64,000 nt of DNA from Cytophagales bacterium (GCA_004292855.1 RDXN01000031.1:151140-215139), one strand, 5' to 3'; numbered from the stretch's first letter, positions 17,034 to 26,607 are shown. Numbers and translations: made by a program. Notes: generated by a model from the letters alone, not told the origin.

Positions 17034-19007
17034 CTACAGCGCATCTGAATTCCCATTGACAAAAACGGTGTCGATGGGAATTTTTATTTGGATTCGGGTG
17101 CCGGTTTTAGTCGATTGGTTAGTCTCAAATGTTCCACCAAGACTATCCAGGCGAGCCTGAATATTCTGTAGGCCAACCCCTCGTTTATCAGCCGCTGATC
17201 CTAGTCCGACCCCGTTGTCGGCAACGGTCAGATCAATGCCGTTTGTCGTTTGCGACAGGTCGATGGCAACCGTTGTGGCTTGCGCGTGTTTGATAACGTT
17301 GTTGATCAATTCCAGCACAATGCTGTACAGGTTAAACTCAATTTCGACCGGAAGTCGCTCGGTTAAGCCGTTGATTGTGAACGTAAAACGCAAAGGTGAG
17401 TTTTGATTCAGTTGATTTACCAGCGTGGTTAATGTGGTGATTAGCCCCTCTTTTTCTAACGTCGCGGGGAGGATATTGTGCGAAATATTGCGAACCTCCG
17501 AATAAGCATTTTGAATAAGCTGTTTTACGTTCTGATAAACGGACTGCTCCGAATGGGTCAAGTTTTGCGGATTGATGTACTGCATACTCATGTTTACGGC
17601 ACTGAGCAAGCTGCTCAGGTTGTCGTGTAGTTCGAGAGCTACCCGCTTACGCTCAATCGTTTGCCCTTTGAACAGTGCGGCCTTTATTTCTTCATTTTTC
17701 TGGATGAGTTCCTGATTGGCCGTTACCAGTTCGGCGGTGCGCTCGTCGACCCGTGTTTCGAGGGTTCTGTTCACATCGGCTAATTGGGTTTGGGCAGTTT
17801 CCAATAAGATTCGTTGCTGATTGATTTGTCCGTTTTTAAGTTGCAGTCGCCGGTTGTTCCAATACAGCAGACCCGCAACGACTAATATGGCCGCTATGCC
17901 CGCAAACAACCCGTTACGTATTTGCGCCAATTGTCCATTCTGATTTTTCTGGGCCAGCAACAAGACCTGTTGTTTTTGTAAAGCACTTTCTTTCTGAGCA
18001 TTATCGTACTGAGCCTGAAGGGCTTCGATTCGTTGTTCGTTTCGTTCCTGAGATAAACTGTCCCTAAGCATAACATAGCTTTCGTAGGCTTTGAGTGCCT
18101 TTGGTGTGTTGCCCATGCGTTTATAAATCTCGTAAAACAACTCGTCGGCCTCCACCACCACACTACTCAGATTAACCTTTGTGGCTGTTTGCCGGGCCAT
18201 TGTACAATACCTGATTGCCTGAGTCCAGTTTTGCTGCCCCAGATACAGACGGGTTATGTTGAGTAAAATGCTTCCTTCCAAATCATGGCTACCCGTTTGG
18301 CGCGAGCGTGTGAGGGCATTCAGAAAATAGACCAGGGCTTTGGAGAAATCGCCCATCTCTTTGTAAACCCAGCCAATAGCGTGTAGGCTTTGCGACTCGT
18401 ACCACTCATTTTTTTCGGCTTTGGCCAACGCGTAAAACGCCTGATTGGTTGTCAGGGCATCGGTTAACTTTCCCTGTTCACGGTAAATAGACCCCAACAC
18501 GTTTAAAATCGAAAGCTTTATGTAGCTGTCGGGGTGTTTCTGTAAGACGTCCAACCCCTGTAAACAAAGTTTCCGGGCTTTCTCATATTCTGTCAGGCTC
18601 ACATAAGCATGAGCCAAAGCACCTTGCGAAACGGCAATTCTGTTATACTGGCGTAGTTTTTCAGCCAGCATAAGTGCCTGATAGTGAACCCGAATACTCT
18701 GGTGGTGCTCCCCTTTGATTTGATGCAGATAGCCCGCAAACTGATAGGCGTAAATTAATTCCTTCGGCAAGTGAGTTTGTTCACAATGCGCTATCAATCG
18801 GGTATTGTAGCGGAACGAGGAATCCAGGTTTATATCGGAGAAATCGTTCATAACCGCTTTCAGAGTTTTGAACAGGAGTGTATCACGGCTGTGTTCGGGC
18901 GGCTGGTTTTGTAATCGGACAAGTACCCGTTTCAGGCTGTCGATCTTCGGTGTTTGGGCAATCGCAACCGGAGTAAGCAAGCAAAGAATAAGGATATGTT
19001 TTATCAT
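17034..19007 (-). CDS. TPR-containing sensor histidine kinase
   Basis: A 657-aa membrane sensor kinase. Signal peptide MIKHILILCLLTPVAIAQ, then about 300 residues of tetratricopeptide-like helices in the periplasm (LLNITRLYLGQQNWTQAIRY, GWVYKEMGDFSKALVYFLNA), a coiled coil, one transmembrane helix (GLFAGIAAILVVAGLLYW), a second coiled coil, and the kinase core. The core is of the HisKA_3 type, with phospho-acceptor His461 in ERKRVALELHDNLSSLLSAV, followed by an HATPase with N box (ELINNVIKHA) and G boxes (DNGVGLG, RGVGLQNI). This architecture pairs with NarL/LuxR regulators, here the convergent gene at 15976. The ligand sensed by the TPR part is unknown. Confidence 0.94.
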   Translation of the reverse strand: MIKHILILCLLTPVAIAQTPKIDSLKRVLVRLQNQPPEHSRDTLLFKTLKAVMNDFSDINLDSSFRYNTRLIAHCEQTHLPKELIYAYQFAGYLHQIKGEHHQSIRVHYQALMLAEKLRQYNRIAVSQGALAHAYVSLTEYEKARKLCLQGLDVLQKHPDSYIKLSILNVLGSIYREQGKLTDALTTNQAFYALAKAEKNEWYESQSLHAIGWVYKEMGDFSKALVYFLNALTRSRQTGSHDLEGSILLNITRLYLGQQNWTQAIRYCTMARQTATKVNLSSVVVEADELFYEIYKRMGNTPKALKAYESYVMLRDSLSQERNEQRIEALQAQYDNAQKESALQKQQVLLLAQKNQNGQLAQIRNGLFAGIAAILVVAGLLYWNNRRLQLKNGQINQQRILLETAQTQLADVNRTLETRVDERTAELVTANQELIQKNEEIKAALFKGQTIERKRVALELHDNLSSLLSAVNMSMQYINPQNLTHSEQSVYQNVKQLIQNAYSEVRNISHNILPATLEKEGLITTLTTLVNQLNQNSPLRFTFTINGLTERLPVEIEFNLYSIVLELINNVIKHAQATTVAIDLSQTTNGIDLTVADNGVGLGSAADKRGVGLQNIQARLDSLGGTFETNQSTKTGTRIQIKIPIDTVFVNGNSDAL

Positions 19008-19023
19008 GAGTGGGTGATTTTCA

Positions 19024-19053
19024 CAAACTTACTCAGTTCTGCCGATTTACAAT
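19024..19053 (-). promoter_or_regulatory. Promoter of the sensor kinase gene
   Basis: Read on the minus strand: ATTG (19053-19050), 18-base spacer, TAAGTTTG (19031-19024), an exact TAnnTTTG match. The ATG follows 16 bases after the -7 box, so the leader is very short. Confidence 0.6.
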
Positions 19054-19083
19054 CAGGCTTCCGACGCTGCCTGTCTCCGCAAT

Positions 19084-19101
19084 ATCCTTAAATTATAGGA
19101 T
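19084..19101. promoter_or_regulatory. Palindrome shared with the response regulator promoter
   Basis: ATCCTTAAATTATAGGAT, flanked by AT on both sides to give outer arms ATATCCT and AGGATAT (19082-19103). It matches 16 of 18 positions of 15836-15853. It lies 30 bases upstream of the -33 box of the sensor kinase and may also serve the divergent lipoprotein gene. The rest of the 271-base gap shows nothing clear. Confidence 0.6.
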
Positions 19102-19278
19102 ATAAAATCATCAGTATCAGGGATTTCCAGCCACAGTCTGCTACCCCACCTTTGTGTTAGTCAATCGGGCGGGTTTTGGTCCAACCGTATTCCTCTTTTA
19201 TGGAATAGCGGCCCCTGAACAAGACCCTCACCTTTGTTGCACGTAAAATGCCCCGGTTTTCCGGCTATACCAATCACC

Positions 19279-20829
19279 ATGAAAAAGCAAACGCAATTTC
19301 TCTCGCTGGTTCTGACTCTATGTAGTCTGCTGGTCTTTATGCAGCTCGCCACCTCGTGCGACAAAAAAGCAGACCCCGCCCCGGTGGTCGTCACGCCCCC
19401 ACCATCGACAACGACGGTTGCTCCCGCCAAGAGTTCGGCCAAGTCGGTGCTGACGTTTACGTTTGCGGCCCTCAGCCCGGCCATAAACGGTACTATCGAC
19501 AACACGACCCGGACCATCTCGGCCACCGTTGCGGCTGGCACCGACGTTTCGAAGCTCGTGCCCACGCTGACCATCTCGGACAAAGCCACGGTGTCGCCCG
19601 CGCCGGGCGTGGCGCAGGATTTTTCCAAAGCGGTAACCTACACCGTCACGGCGGAGGATGGGACTACGCAGGCGTATGGGGTGAGTGTGGTGGTGCCGCC
19701 CGCACCTGTAGTGACGACCAAAGCCATTAAGAGCAACAGCGATTTGCCGGACGTACTGGAGGATTTGGGCAACGGAGTAGATTACCTGGTCACGGCCAAC
19801 ATTTCGATTACCGGAACGCGGGTAGTGACGGTTCGACCTGGTGTGCTGATTCAGTTTGAAGGAGGTAGTTCTGGGTTTACTATAAGTTCACAGGCCGCTC
19901 TGAAAATGATCGGCACTGCCGCCAAACCAATTATTCTGGAAGGGAAAGTGGCTTCGGCAGGTTCGTGGCAAGGTATTTTAGTAAGAGCAACCAACATTGA
20001 AAATCAGTGGGAGTATGTGACGGTGAGACATGCCGGAGGCAATAGTCAAAATGGAGGATTAAGCATTGGATACTTTGGCGATGCAACCCGTATATCTCTG
20101 AAAAACTGCACATTCAATACCAATTTCGGCTACGGTGTACTGTGTAACGATGATTTTTACAGTGGCAATTGTTTCACAGGATTTGCCAACAACACATTTA
20201 CAGGTAATACAAAGTCGGCTCTAAAAATCAGAGCTGCTGAGATGGGTTCTTTGGATACGCCAGGTAAGTATGCCGACAATGGGCAGAAATACATCGAAGT
20301 TGCTAAACAAGGAACGCTGATTGACGACATTACAGTAAAGAAAATCGATGTTCCTTACCGGGTCTTCGCTACAGTCCGGTCCAATGCAAAAATTACCATT
20401 AACGCGGGTGTTACAATAGAGTTTACTACTGATGTTGGATTTGATTGCCGATACGATGATAAGCAAGGGGCTATTGTTGCTAACGGCACAACCGCTGAAC
20501 CTATCCGATTAATAGGATATCTGCCAAACATAAAAGGACTTTGGAAAGGCTTTTTGCTCGAAAATGGTAGTCCAGAAACATCATTCACCAATTGCATCAT
20601 AGACGGAGCAGGTTCGATTATTTCAAATCCCTGTTCTGGGGGCTATAAAGCAGCTCTTTCCTTTGGGGCTAATCCTTGCGGCAATTATCCAGGTAGAGGT
20701 ATCGTCTCTAACTGTACCATCTCTAACAGTGGCGGTTACGCTATTGTTTTCAAAACAGGAGACCCTGTAACGGTTTCAAATAACACCTATGCTGGGAATG
20801 CTAGTGACAACACCTTCAACTACAAATAG
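19279..20829 (+). CDS. Lipoprotein with DUF5018-like domain and parallel beta-helix
   Basis: A 516-aa surface lipoprotein starting at the ATG at 19279 (MKKQTQFLSLVLTLCSLL); the lipobox is LATSC-D. After a Pro/Thr linker, residues ~50-135 (VLTFTFAALSPAINGTID, VSKLVPTLTISDKATVSPA, YTVTAEDGTTQAYGVSV) match the DUF5018-type repeat found in Bacteroidota lipoproteins. The rest forms a right-handed beta-helix: TRVVTVRPGVLIQFEGGS, GSWQGILVRATN, EYVTVRHAG, SLKNCTFNTNFGYGVLCND. GC content drops in the beta-helix part (from about 20000 on) relative to the N-terminal half, which might reflect different domain ancestry. The function is unknown; a role in polysaccharide binding is only a guess. Confidence 0.85.
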   Translation: MKKQTQFLSLVLTLCSLLVFMQLATSCDKKADPAPVVVTPPPSTTTVAPAKSSAKSVLTFTFAALSPAINGTIDNTTRTISATVAAGTDVSKLVPTLTISDKATVSPAPGVAQDFSKAVTYTVTAEDGTTQAYGVSVVVPPAPVVTTKAIKSNSDLPDVLEDLGNGVDYLVTANISITGTRVVTVRPGVLIQFEGGSSGFTISSQAALKMIGTAAKPIILEGKVASAGSWQGILVRATNIENQWEYVTVRHAGGNSQNGGLSIGYFGDATRISLKNCTFNTNFGYGVLCNDDFYSGNCFTGFANNTFTGNTKSALKIRAAEMGSLDTPGKYADNGQKYIEVAKQGTLIDDITVKKIDVPYRVFATVRSNAKITINAGVTIEFTTDVGFDCRYDDKQGAIVANGTTAEPIRLIGYLPNIKGLWKGFLLENGSPETSFTNCIIDGAGSIISNPCSGGYKAALSFGANPCGNYPGRGIVSNCTISNSGGYAIVFKTGDPVTVSNNTYAGNASDNTFNYK

Positions 20830-20919
20830 ATGGTTTTTAGCAGGTTCCTGCCTACCACACCGGGCGGGGATAGCCAACACAGGTTGCTCCTTCATCTGCA
20901 TGGCTTAATTGTGCTGCTT

Positions 20920-21531
20920 TTATCTGGATTCACTACTCTTGACAATAAACGCCAAAGCTCCCAACAAACGGGGTAACTCATTGTCGGATAGGTAGTAACG
21001 TTCGGTATCGAGGGTGAGTAAGTTGTTTTCGAGTTTCAGAAACAGCCACTCGTAGGCGTTAGTCACACAGCCAAAAACGGTCTGGTTGGGTTTGTTTTCG
21101 GAAGCGTTGAATTGCTGGGCGGCCACCATCTCGGCCCCGGCCTGTCCGAGTCCTTCTTCGACCGACCGATTCTTGGCTTCGACCAGGCAAAACACTGCCG
21201 ACGAAATGTCGAACGAATCGGTGTCGGTACTGAGCAGGTAATCGCAATAACCGTTGAGGCCGAGAGCCGGGTTCACATCGAAGGCATAGCCGGAGTAAAT
21301 GCTGAAGGTTTTGTGAGTACGCCTTATTTCTTTCAGGATGGGCATAATCAGGAGTTCTGATTTGGCTTTCTCGCTGGCGTGAAGGGGCATTTCGGCGGCC
21401 TCCTGCAAATCGAAACGGAGTTTTTCGGTGGGCAGTTCGGGGGTGGTATGCGCCAAAAAGTTGGCGATGGTATGCTTTAGGTTAAACGCCTTTTCAAGCT
21501 GTCGCAAACTCGTAAAATCGCTGTAGGCCAT
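20920..21531 (-). CDS. PD-(D/E)XK nuclease-like conserved protein
   Basis: A 203-aa soluble product. The start chosen is the ATG at 21531 (MAYSDFTSLRQLEKAF) rather than one ten codons earlier, because homologous-looking sequence starts here. Residues ~100-145 contain LNGYCDYLLSTDTD followed by FCLVEAKN, which fits the D-x(n)-E-x-K core of the restriction-endonuclease-like fold; RSVEEGLGQAGAEMVAAQQF is the helix that normally follows. The family is frequent in Bacteroidota and cyanobacteria as a stand-alone gene without a methylase, and its target is unknown. No restriction partner is nearby, so a classical restriction-modification role is not supported. Confidence 0.7.
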   Translation of the reverse strand: MAYSDFTSLRQLEKAFNLKHTIANFLAHTTPELPTEKLRFDLQEAAEMPLHASEKAKSELLIMPILKEIRRTHKTFSIYSGYAFDVNPALGLNGYCDYLLSTDTDSFDISSAVFCLVEAKNRSVEEGLGQAGAEMVAAQQFNASENKPNQTVFGCVTNAYEWLFLKLENNLLTLDTERYYLSDNELPRLLGALAFIVKSSESR

Positions 21532-21620
21532 GATTCGCTGCTTTTTTTCAAAGTTACCCAATTTACAATTACCCAGTTTCTCAATTCATTTTTCACTATA
21601 AAAACCCAAAAACAAACCTA

Positions 21621-22430
21621 ATGAAACATCTTTCCATTTCCTTCCTGCTCGTTCTCGTCGCCATCTTTGGTTGCCAGGACCACAGCACACCCGCCACGCC
21701 CGATACCTGCAAACTCGCGGCTATTGACCGGGGAAACAGCAACAAACACGCCTACACCTACGAGGCCAACGGGCGCATTTCGCAAATGACCCGCGAGTTC
21801 GATGGTTCGGGTGCGGGTAAAATCTCCCGTTACGTGTACACCTTCATGTTCGATGGAACTGGCCTGCTCACCAAATCAACATGGACGCTCGACGGCAAGC
21901 CCGATGGCTCCGAAGTGTACACCTACACGACTGGAAAAATCTCGAAAGTGGCCTATTCGTACGTGAGTGGCGATAAGGGCATGAACAACGTCAAGTATAA
22001 TCCCGCCGGGCAAATCACTGAGTTCAGTTTCGAGACGGGCGACCCTAACACCGAGGGCAAGCAGTATTTTGAGTACAACGCGGCAGGCGTAATGACCAAA
22101 CGCGGCTTCGCTGACTTGGCGGGCAATTCGTTTTTCGAGATTCGATATAGTCCCGTGGGCGCGGTTAAATCGGCGGAGCAATTGCTGGCACGGGCGGGCC
22201 TGCCCCACGATGTGCTGACGGGTTTCGGCTGGTCGGTAGCCGAGGGGGGCGTGGGTAGCACCTACGAGGTGTTCGAGCCCGACGCAACGGGCAAACTCGT
22301 CTCGACGGGCTGGACGGGTAAGGTCACGGCCTTGAAAACCAACGCTAAAGGTTATCTCACCGAAATCACTGACGTAGACGATACGAACGCGAGTTCGACG
22401 CAGACATTCGCGCTGACGGATTGTAATTAA
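21621..22430 (+). CDS. Lipoprotein with YD/RHS-like repeats
   Basis: A 269-aa lipoprotein, signal MKHLSISFLLVLVAIFGC with lipobox Cys18. The mature part carries repeated Tyr-x-x-x-Gly strands (YTYEANGRISQMTREF, YVYTFMFDGTGLLTKSTW, VKYNPAGQITEFSFE, FEYNAAGVMTKRGF, YLTEITDVDD), resembling the YD-type repeat of DUF4595-like Bacteroidota lipoproteins. There are no catalytic motifs. It begins a plus-strand run with a large repeat protein 22 bases downstream and is therefore probably cotranscribed with it. The function is unknown; a surface structural or binding role is plausible. Confidence 0.8.
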   Translation: MKHLSISFLLVLVAIFGCQDHSTPATPDTCKLAAIDRGNSNKHAYTYEANGRISQMTREFDGSGAGKISRYVYTFMFDGTGLLTKSTWTLDGKPDGSEVYTYTTGKISKVAYSYVSGDKGMNNVKYNPAGQITEFSFETGDPNTEGKQYFEYNAAGVMTKRGFADLAGNSFFEIRYSPVGAVKSAEQLLARAGLPHDVLTGFGWSVAEGGVGSTYEVFEPDATGKLVSTGWTGKVTALKTNAKGYLTEITDVDDTNASSTQTFALTDCN

Positions 22431-22452
22431 TCACTATAAACCCACTGTTCTC

Positions 22453-25095
22453 ATGTCTTTACAACCTACTAAAAGTGCCTTTTGGGGCTTCCTGTTGCTG
22501 TTTCTTGTTGGTTTGTCTCTGCCGGGACGAGCGCAACAACCGTCTATTATTTACGTTAGCCCCGACCCTAACAGTATCTACACGACTGTTAATACCTATT
22601 GTGTTAATGGAACGATTGGGGTTGGTTTCTCGGATTATCTCAATACCGGTATTTGTGACGCTACCCTTAATCCCAACATTTATAATGCCGATAATCGCTA
22701 CGTGCTACAGTTGAGCGATGCCAATGGGAGCTTTGCCTCACCAACCATTATTGCCACCAGTTCGTATTTCACCCCTTCCTGTCGGCGGGTGGCAAGCGGA
22801 GGGCTTTCGGGGCCAATTCCGGCTACGGTTGTGGCTGGTACAGGGTATCGGGTGCGCGTCGCCACCACCAGTCCGGTCACGTATGGGGGTGTTTTCAACA
22901 CAGATTTAACGATTCAGTCTGTAGCTCCGCAACCCGATTTTGGCGGCAACGTGACCGTTGCACAAAATAGTACATTTTCTCTTACGAACACGGCTCCGTG
23001 TCCAGTTACGCTCACTTGGGGGCGCACGAATGGTGATATGGCCATCGGGTTTGGGTCTACTATTAACGTACCTACAACTCAGTTGGGTGTAGTGAGTTAT
23101 ACGGCTGTTTGTGGGGGTGGGCAACGATGTAAAAGCCCAGCCAATGTGTTCAGCGCGACGGTGGTAGCGGTAACACCCCCCTTTTTGGTAACGCTGGTCA
23201 GCAGTGGCGTAAGTACCTGCGCCCGAAGTGCCACGGTTTTGTGCGCGGCTGCCAACGCAACATCCTACACGTTGAGCGGACCCGTTACTATTAGCAACCC
23301 GTCCGTACAGTTTCCGGTCAGGATACCCGTCAGTTTACCCGGCGACTACACCATGACGGTGGGCAACGCGGCAGGACTGACTGCCTGGGCGCCCATCACC
23401 GTACCGGGTAGTGTCACCGCACCCACGGCCACGCTCACCAGTAGCGGCACCATCACCTGCGCCACTCCATCGGCCACGCTGACAGCGGGGACGGGTGCTT
23501 CCTACGCGCTCAGTAATGGGCAGACGAACACCACGGGCCAATTTGTTGTGGAATCGGGCGGGGTATACACCGTGACCGTTACGGGTAGTAATGGCTGCAT
23601 TGCCTCGGCTACGGCCACTGTTGAAAGCAGCACTGCCGTGCCGAGCGGGGTGAACCTGACAAGCGGCACCCTGACCTGCGCCCAAACGAGCCTGATCCTG
23701 ACCGGAACTGCCAACAACGCCAGTAGTTACAGCCTGAGCAACGGACAGAGTAACGCGACGGGTAGTTTCACCGTGAACGCTCCCGGCACCTATACGCTCA
23801 CCGTCTCGAACGCGAACGGTTGTACGGCCACGGCCACCGCTACGGTTGATCAGGATGCGTTGCTGCCCACCCTGACGGTCTCGCCCCCAAGCGGCACCCT
23901 GACCTGCGCCCAAACGAGCCTCACGCTCACGGCCACCTCGTCGGCCACGGCATTGGTCTGGACAGGTAACGTACAGAGCAACAGTCTGGTGGTAAACGCA
24001 GTAGGGACGTATTCCGTCACGGCCACCAGCCCGAACGGGTGTAGCCGCACGGCGAGTGTGGCCACCAGCCAAAACACCACCGCCCCCACTGCCGGGCTGG
24101 TGCCCAGCAACACCACACTGACCTGCACCCGCACCACTGTGACGCTCACAGCCTCGGGCGGAAGTACATACGGCTTTGCCGGAACGGGGCTTGTGGCCTC
24201 ATCGGGCAACTCGGCTACGATTAACGCGCCCAACACGTTCACCGTGACCGTGACGGGAGCTAACGGCTGCACGGCCACCCAAACCGCCACCATCACCAGC
24301 AACACGGTGGTTGTAACGCCCACGCTCACCGCCAGCCCCAACGCTACGCTGACCTGTGCTCAAACCTCGCTCACGCTTACAGCGGGTGGTGGTGATACCT
24401 ACACGTTCGGCGGGCCAACGCCCATCTCGCAGGCGGGTAACTTACTGGTGGTCAACGCGACTGGCACGTATTCGGTTACGGCCACGAACACGGCATCGGG
24501 TTGTTTTAGCAGCACAACGCTGGCCGTTTCGCAAACCAACGCGGGCCTCATTACCGTGGCCCTCACCACGCCCAACACCAACCTGACCACCACCGCGCCA
24601 ACGGCCCTGCTCACAGCCACACCGGGGGCGGGTACCTACCGCTTCGTGGGGCCGGGTCTAAACCAAACCGGCCCCGGCAACACGGCTACCGGCGCACAGG
24701 CCGGGGTGTTTAGCGTCACAGCGGGCCTGGGCATTTGCGCCACCACGGCCAGCATTACCCTCACTGGCTCCGGCGGGCCAGCCCCGGCTCCCTCGCCGTT
24801 TGCAGTGGTGCAGGGCGTGCTGAGTTGCCAAACGCCCACGGCTACCATCGAGGTGGTGGGTGGCGATCAGTTCTCGTTTACCGATGCCAATGGCACGCAG
24901 GACGGTATCGTGAGCGTGTTCGATGGCTCGTTCCGCGACCTAATCGGGGAGGGATACCGGCTCGTCCGCACGCCCATCCCGACCCTGGGCCGGGCGGTGG
25001 TGAGCAAGCCGGGAACGTACATTATTACGGCGCGAAACGGTAACAGCGCACCCACTCAGATTCAGGTGGTGGTAACAGGGGTGGCGTGCCCGTAG
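22453..25095 (+). CDS. Large Ig-like repeat adhesin
   Basis: An 880-aa secreted protein with signal peptide (GFLLLFLVGLSLPGRAQ). After an N-terminal region of ~250 residues come five or six repeats of 70-80 aa with the pattern TLTCAQTSLTLTA...GTYTVTVTGANGCTAT, each with a Cys pair that may form a disulfide, as in Bacteroidota adhesins. The C-terminus (VVQGVLSCQTPTATIEVVGG to VVVTGVACP) is a divergent domain and not a recognisable T9SS tail. The composition is dominated by Thr, Ala, Ser and Gly, with codon use as in the neighbouring genes. Likely a cell-surface adhesin or matrix component. The next gene, also secreted, begins 82 bases later, beyond a palindrome. Confidence 0.88.
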   Translation: MSLQPTKSAFWGFLLLFLVGLSLPGRAQQPSIIYVSPDPNSIYTTVNTYCVNGTIGVGFSDYLNTGICDATLNPNIYNADNRYVLQLSDANGSFASPTIIATSSYFTPSCRRVASGGLSGPIPATVVAGTGYRVRVATTSPVTYGGVFNTDLTIQSVAPQPDFGGNVTVAQNSTFSLTNTAPCPVTLTWGRTNGDMAIGFGSTINVPTTQLGVVSYTAVCGGGQRCKSPANVFSATVVAVTPPFLVTLVSSGVSTCARSATVLCAAANATSYTLSGPVTISNPSVQFPVRIPVSLPGDYTMTVGNAAGLTAWAPITVPGSVTAPTATLTSSGTITCATPSATLTAGTGASYALSNGQTNTTGQFVVESGGVYTVTVTGSNGCIASATATVESSTAVPSGVNLTSGTLTCAQTSLILTGTANNASSYSLSNGQSNATGSFTVNAPGTYTLTVSNANGCTATATATVDQDALLPTLTVSPPSGTLTCAQTSLTLTATSSATALVWTGNVQSNSLVVNAVGTYSVTATSPNGCSRTASVATSQNTTAPTAGLVPSNTTLTCTRTTVTLTASGGSTYGFAGTGLVASSGNSATINAPNTFTVTVTGANGCTATQTATITSNTVVVTPTLTASPNATLTCAQTSLTLTAGGGDTYTFGGPTPISQAGNLLVVNATGTYSVTATNTASGCFSSTTLAVSQTNAGLITVALTTPNTNLTTTAPTALLTATPGAGTYRFVGPGLNQTGPGNTATGAQAGVFSVTAGLGICATTASITLTGSGGPAPAPSPFAVVQGVLSCQTPTATIEVVGGDQFSFTDANGTQDGIVSVFDGSFRDLIGEGYRLVRTPIPTLGRAVVSKPGTYIITARNGNSAPTQIQVVVTGVACP

Positions 25096-25172
25096 GGGCG
25101 GACCCACATATCCGCCCGAATGAATACAAAACAACCACGGAAATTAGGGCGGACACGTAGGTCCGCCCCTAC
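25092..25172. repeat. Imperfect inverted repeat (GGGGCGGAC family)
   Basis: Arms 25092-25117 and 25147-25172 (26 bp, 23 matching) with core TAGGGGCGGAC / GTCCGCCCCTA enclose a 29-base loop. The left arm starts inside the stop codon of the adhesin gene and the right arm ends five bases before the next ATG. Probably a dispersed palindromic repeat that can also act as a transcription hairpin. Confidence 0.75.
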
Positions 25173-25176
25173 CAAC

Positions 25177-26607
25177 ATGAAACACATACTTCTCTACCTC
25201 CTATTCCTTCTCCTGACCCAACCTGCCCTCGCGCAGTTGGGCATGGGCGGGCAACCCCACCCCTCGGCGGCCCTCGACCTGAAAGCCACCGACAAAGCCT
25301 TTTACCCGCCCCGGCTCACCTCGGCGCAGCGCGTGGCCATTGCCAGCCCCCAACCCGGCGCAATGGTCTACGACACCGACAAAGGCCGACTCTACCTTCA
25401 CGACGGGCAGAACTGGTATCCGCTCCCCCTCTCGCCTTTTGGCACCAGCCCCCTCATAGACCGTTTCGCCAGCGACGGAGCCACTAATAATCGCTTCGGA
25501 TTTAGCGTGGCGATGGATGGCAACTATGCGGTAGTTGGGGCATCTGGAGCCTCATCCGATCAGGGCAAGGCCTATGTATTTGCCCGGTTGGGTAATACCT
25601 GGGTGGAGCAGGCCATTCTGACGGCCCCCGGCGGGGCGACTGGTGATTATTTCGGAACCTCAGTAGCCATTTCGGGTGATTACATTGTCGTGGGAGCCTA
25701 TAGCCGGGATGTACGTGTATCATCTTCCGTAACGAATACTGATCAGGGTACGGCCTATGTGTTTGTGCGCTCCGGCACTACCTGGACTTTGCAAACTACC
25801 TTGCTTAATAGCGACGGAGCGGCTTTTGATAATTTTGGCAGTTCGGTTTCTATCGCAGGTGATTATATTCTGGTTGGAGCATCTGACAAAACCGTTGGGG
25901 CAAATTCACGGCAGGGCAAAGCCTACATCTTTACCCGGTCGACGGGACCCATTTTTACAACATGGGTCCAGCAAGCCAATCTGAGCGCGAGCGACGGAGC
26001 CGCTACTGATTACTTTGGAGAAAGCGTTTCCATCGCCGGCGGTTATGCGATGGTTGGGGCTTCTGGCAAAGATATTGGCACAAATTTTAATCAAGGAAAA
26101 GCATACATCTATGTCCGAGCCGGAACCACCTGGATCCTGCAAACGAGTTTAACCGCGAGCGATGGGGCGGCCAATGATTACTTTGGCGTGAGCGTAGCCA
26201 TTGCGGGTGATTACGCTGTGGTGGGGGCCTATGGTAAGAATTCATCGGCCGGTAAAGTCTATACCTATGCCCGGTCCGGGGCTTCATGGGTTGCACTTGT
26301 CCCACTTACTCCTTCTGATCTGGTGGCTGCTGATTTCTTCGGGTATAGTGTTGCTCTTTCGGGCGATTACTTATTGGTAGGAGCACCCGATAAAGACGTT
26401 AGCGGCAATACCAATCAGGGGGCGGCCTACCTCTATCAGCGTTCAGGGGTGGGTTGGTCATTTGTCCGCCGGATTACCGATGATTCACCCGCCGATACTT
26501 ACAACGGAGCAGGTGTCAGTATTTCCAACGGTTCATTTGTGATTGGAGGTTCTGGCTTTCAAGATAGGAGAGGCAAAGTGGCGTTCGGGACAGTGGATTC
26601 GTTTTGA
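25177..26607 (+). CDS. Secreted FG-GAP beta-propeller protein
   Basis: A 476-aa product starting at the ATG at 25177, immediately after the palindrome, with signal MKHILLYLLFLLLTQPALAQ. The N-terminal ~70 residues (AALDLKATDKAFYPPRL, PGAMVYDTDKGRLYLHDG) form the short domain common at the start of Bacteroidota surface and tail-fibre-like proteins. The remainder contains seven or so repeats of ~55 aa of the form ASDGAANDYFGVSVAIAGDY-AVVGAYGK-GKVYTYARSG, i.e. FG-GAP repeats that fold as an integrin-like beta-propeller and often bind calcium. No sorting tail was recognised at the C-terminus. Likely surface ligand binding. The plus-strand neighbours upstream are also surface proteins. Confidence 0.88.
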   Translation: MKHILLYLLFLLLTQPALAQLGMGGQPHPSAALDLKATDKAFYPPRLTSAQRVAIASPQPGAMVYDTDKGRLYLHDGQNWYPLPLSPFGTSPLIDRFASDGATNNRFGFSVAMDGNYAVVGASGASSDQGKAYVFARLGNTWVEQAILTAPGGATGDYFGTSVAISGDYIVVGAYSRDVRVSSSVTNTDQGTAYVFVRSGTTWTLQTTLLNSDGAAFDNFGSSVSIAGDYILVGASDKTVGANSRQGKAYIFTRSTGPIFTTWVQQANLSASDGAATDYFGESVSIAGGYAMVGASGKDIGTNFNQGKAYIYVRAGTTWILQTSLTASDGAANDYFGVSVAIAGDYAVVGAYGKNSSAGKVYTYARSGASWVALVPLTPSDLVAADFFGYSVALSGDYLLVGAPDKDVSGNTNQGAAYLYQRSGVGWSFVRRITDDSPADTYNGAGVSISNGSFVIGGSGFQDRRGKVAFGTVDSF

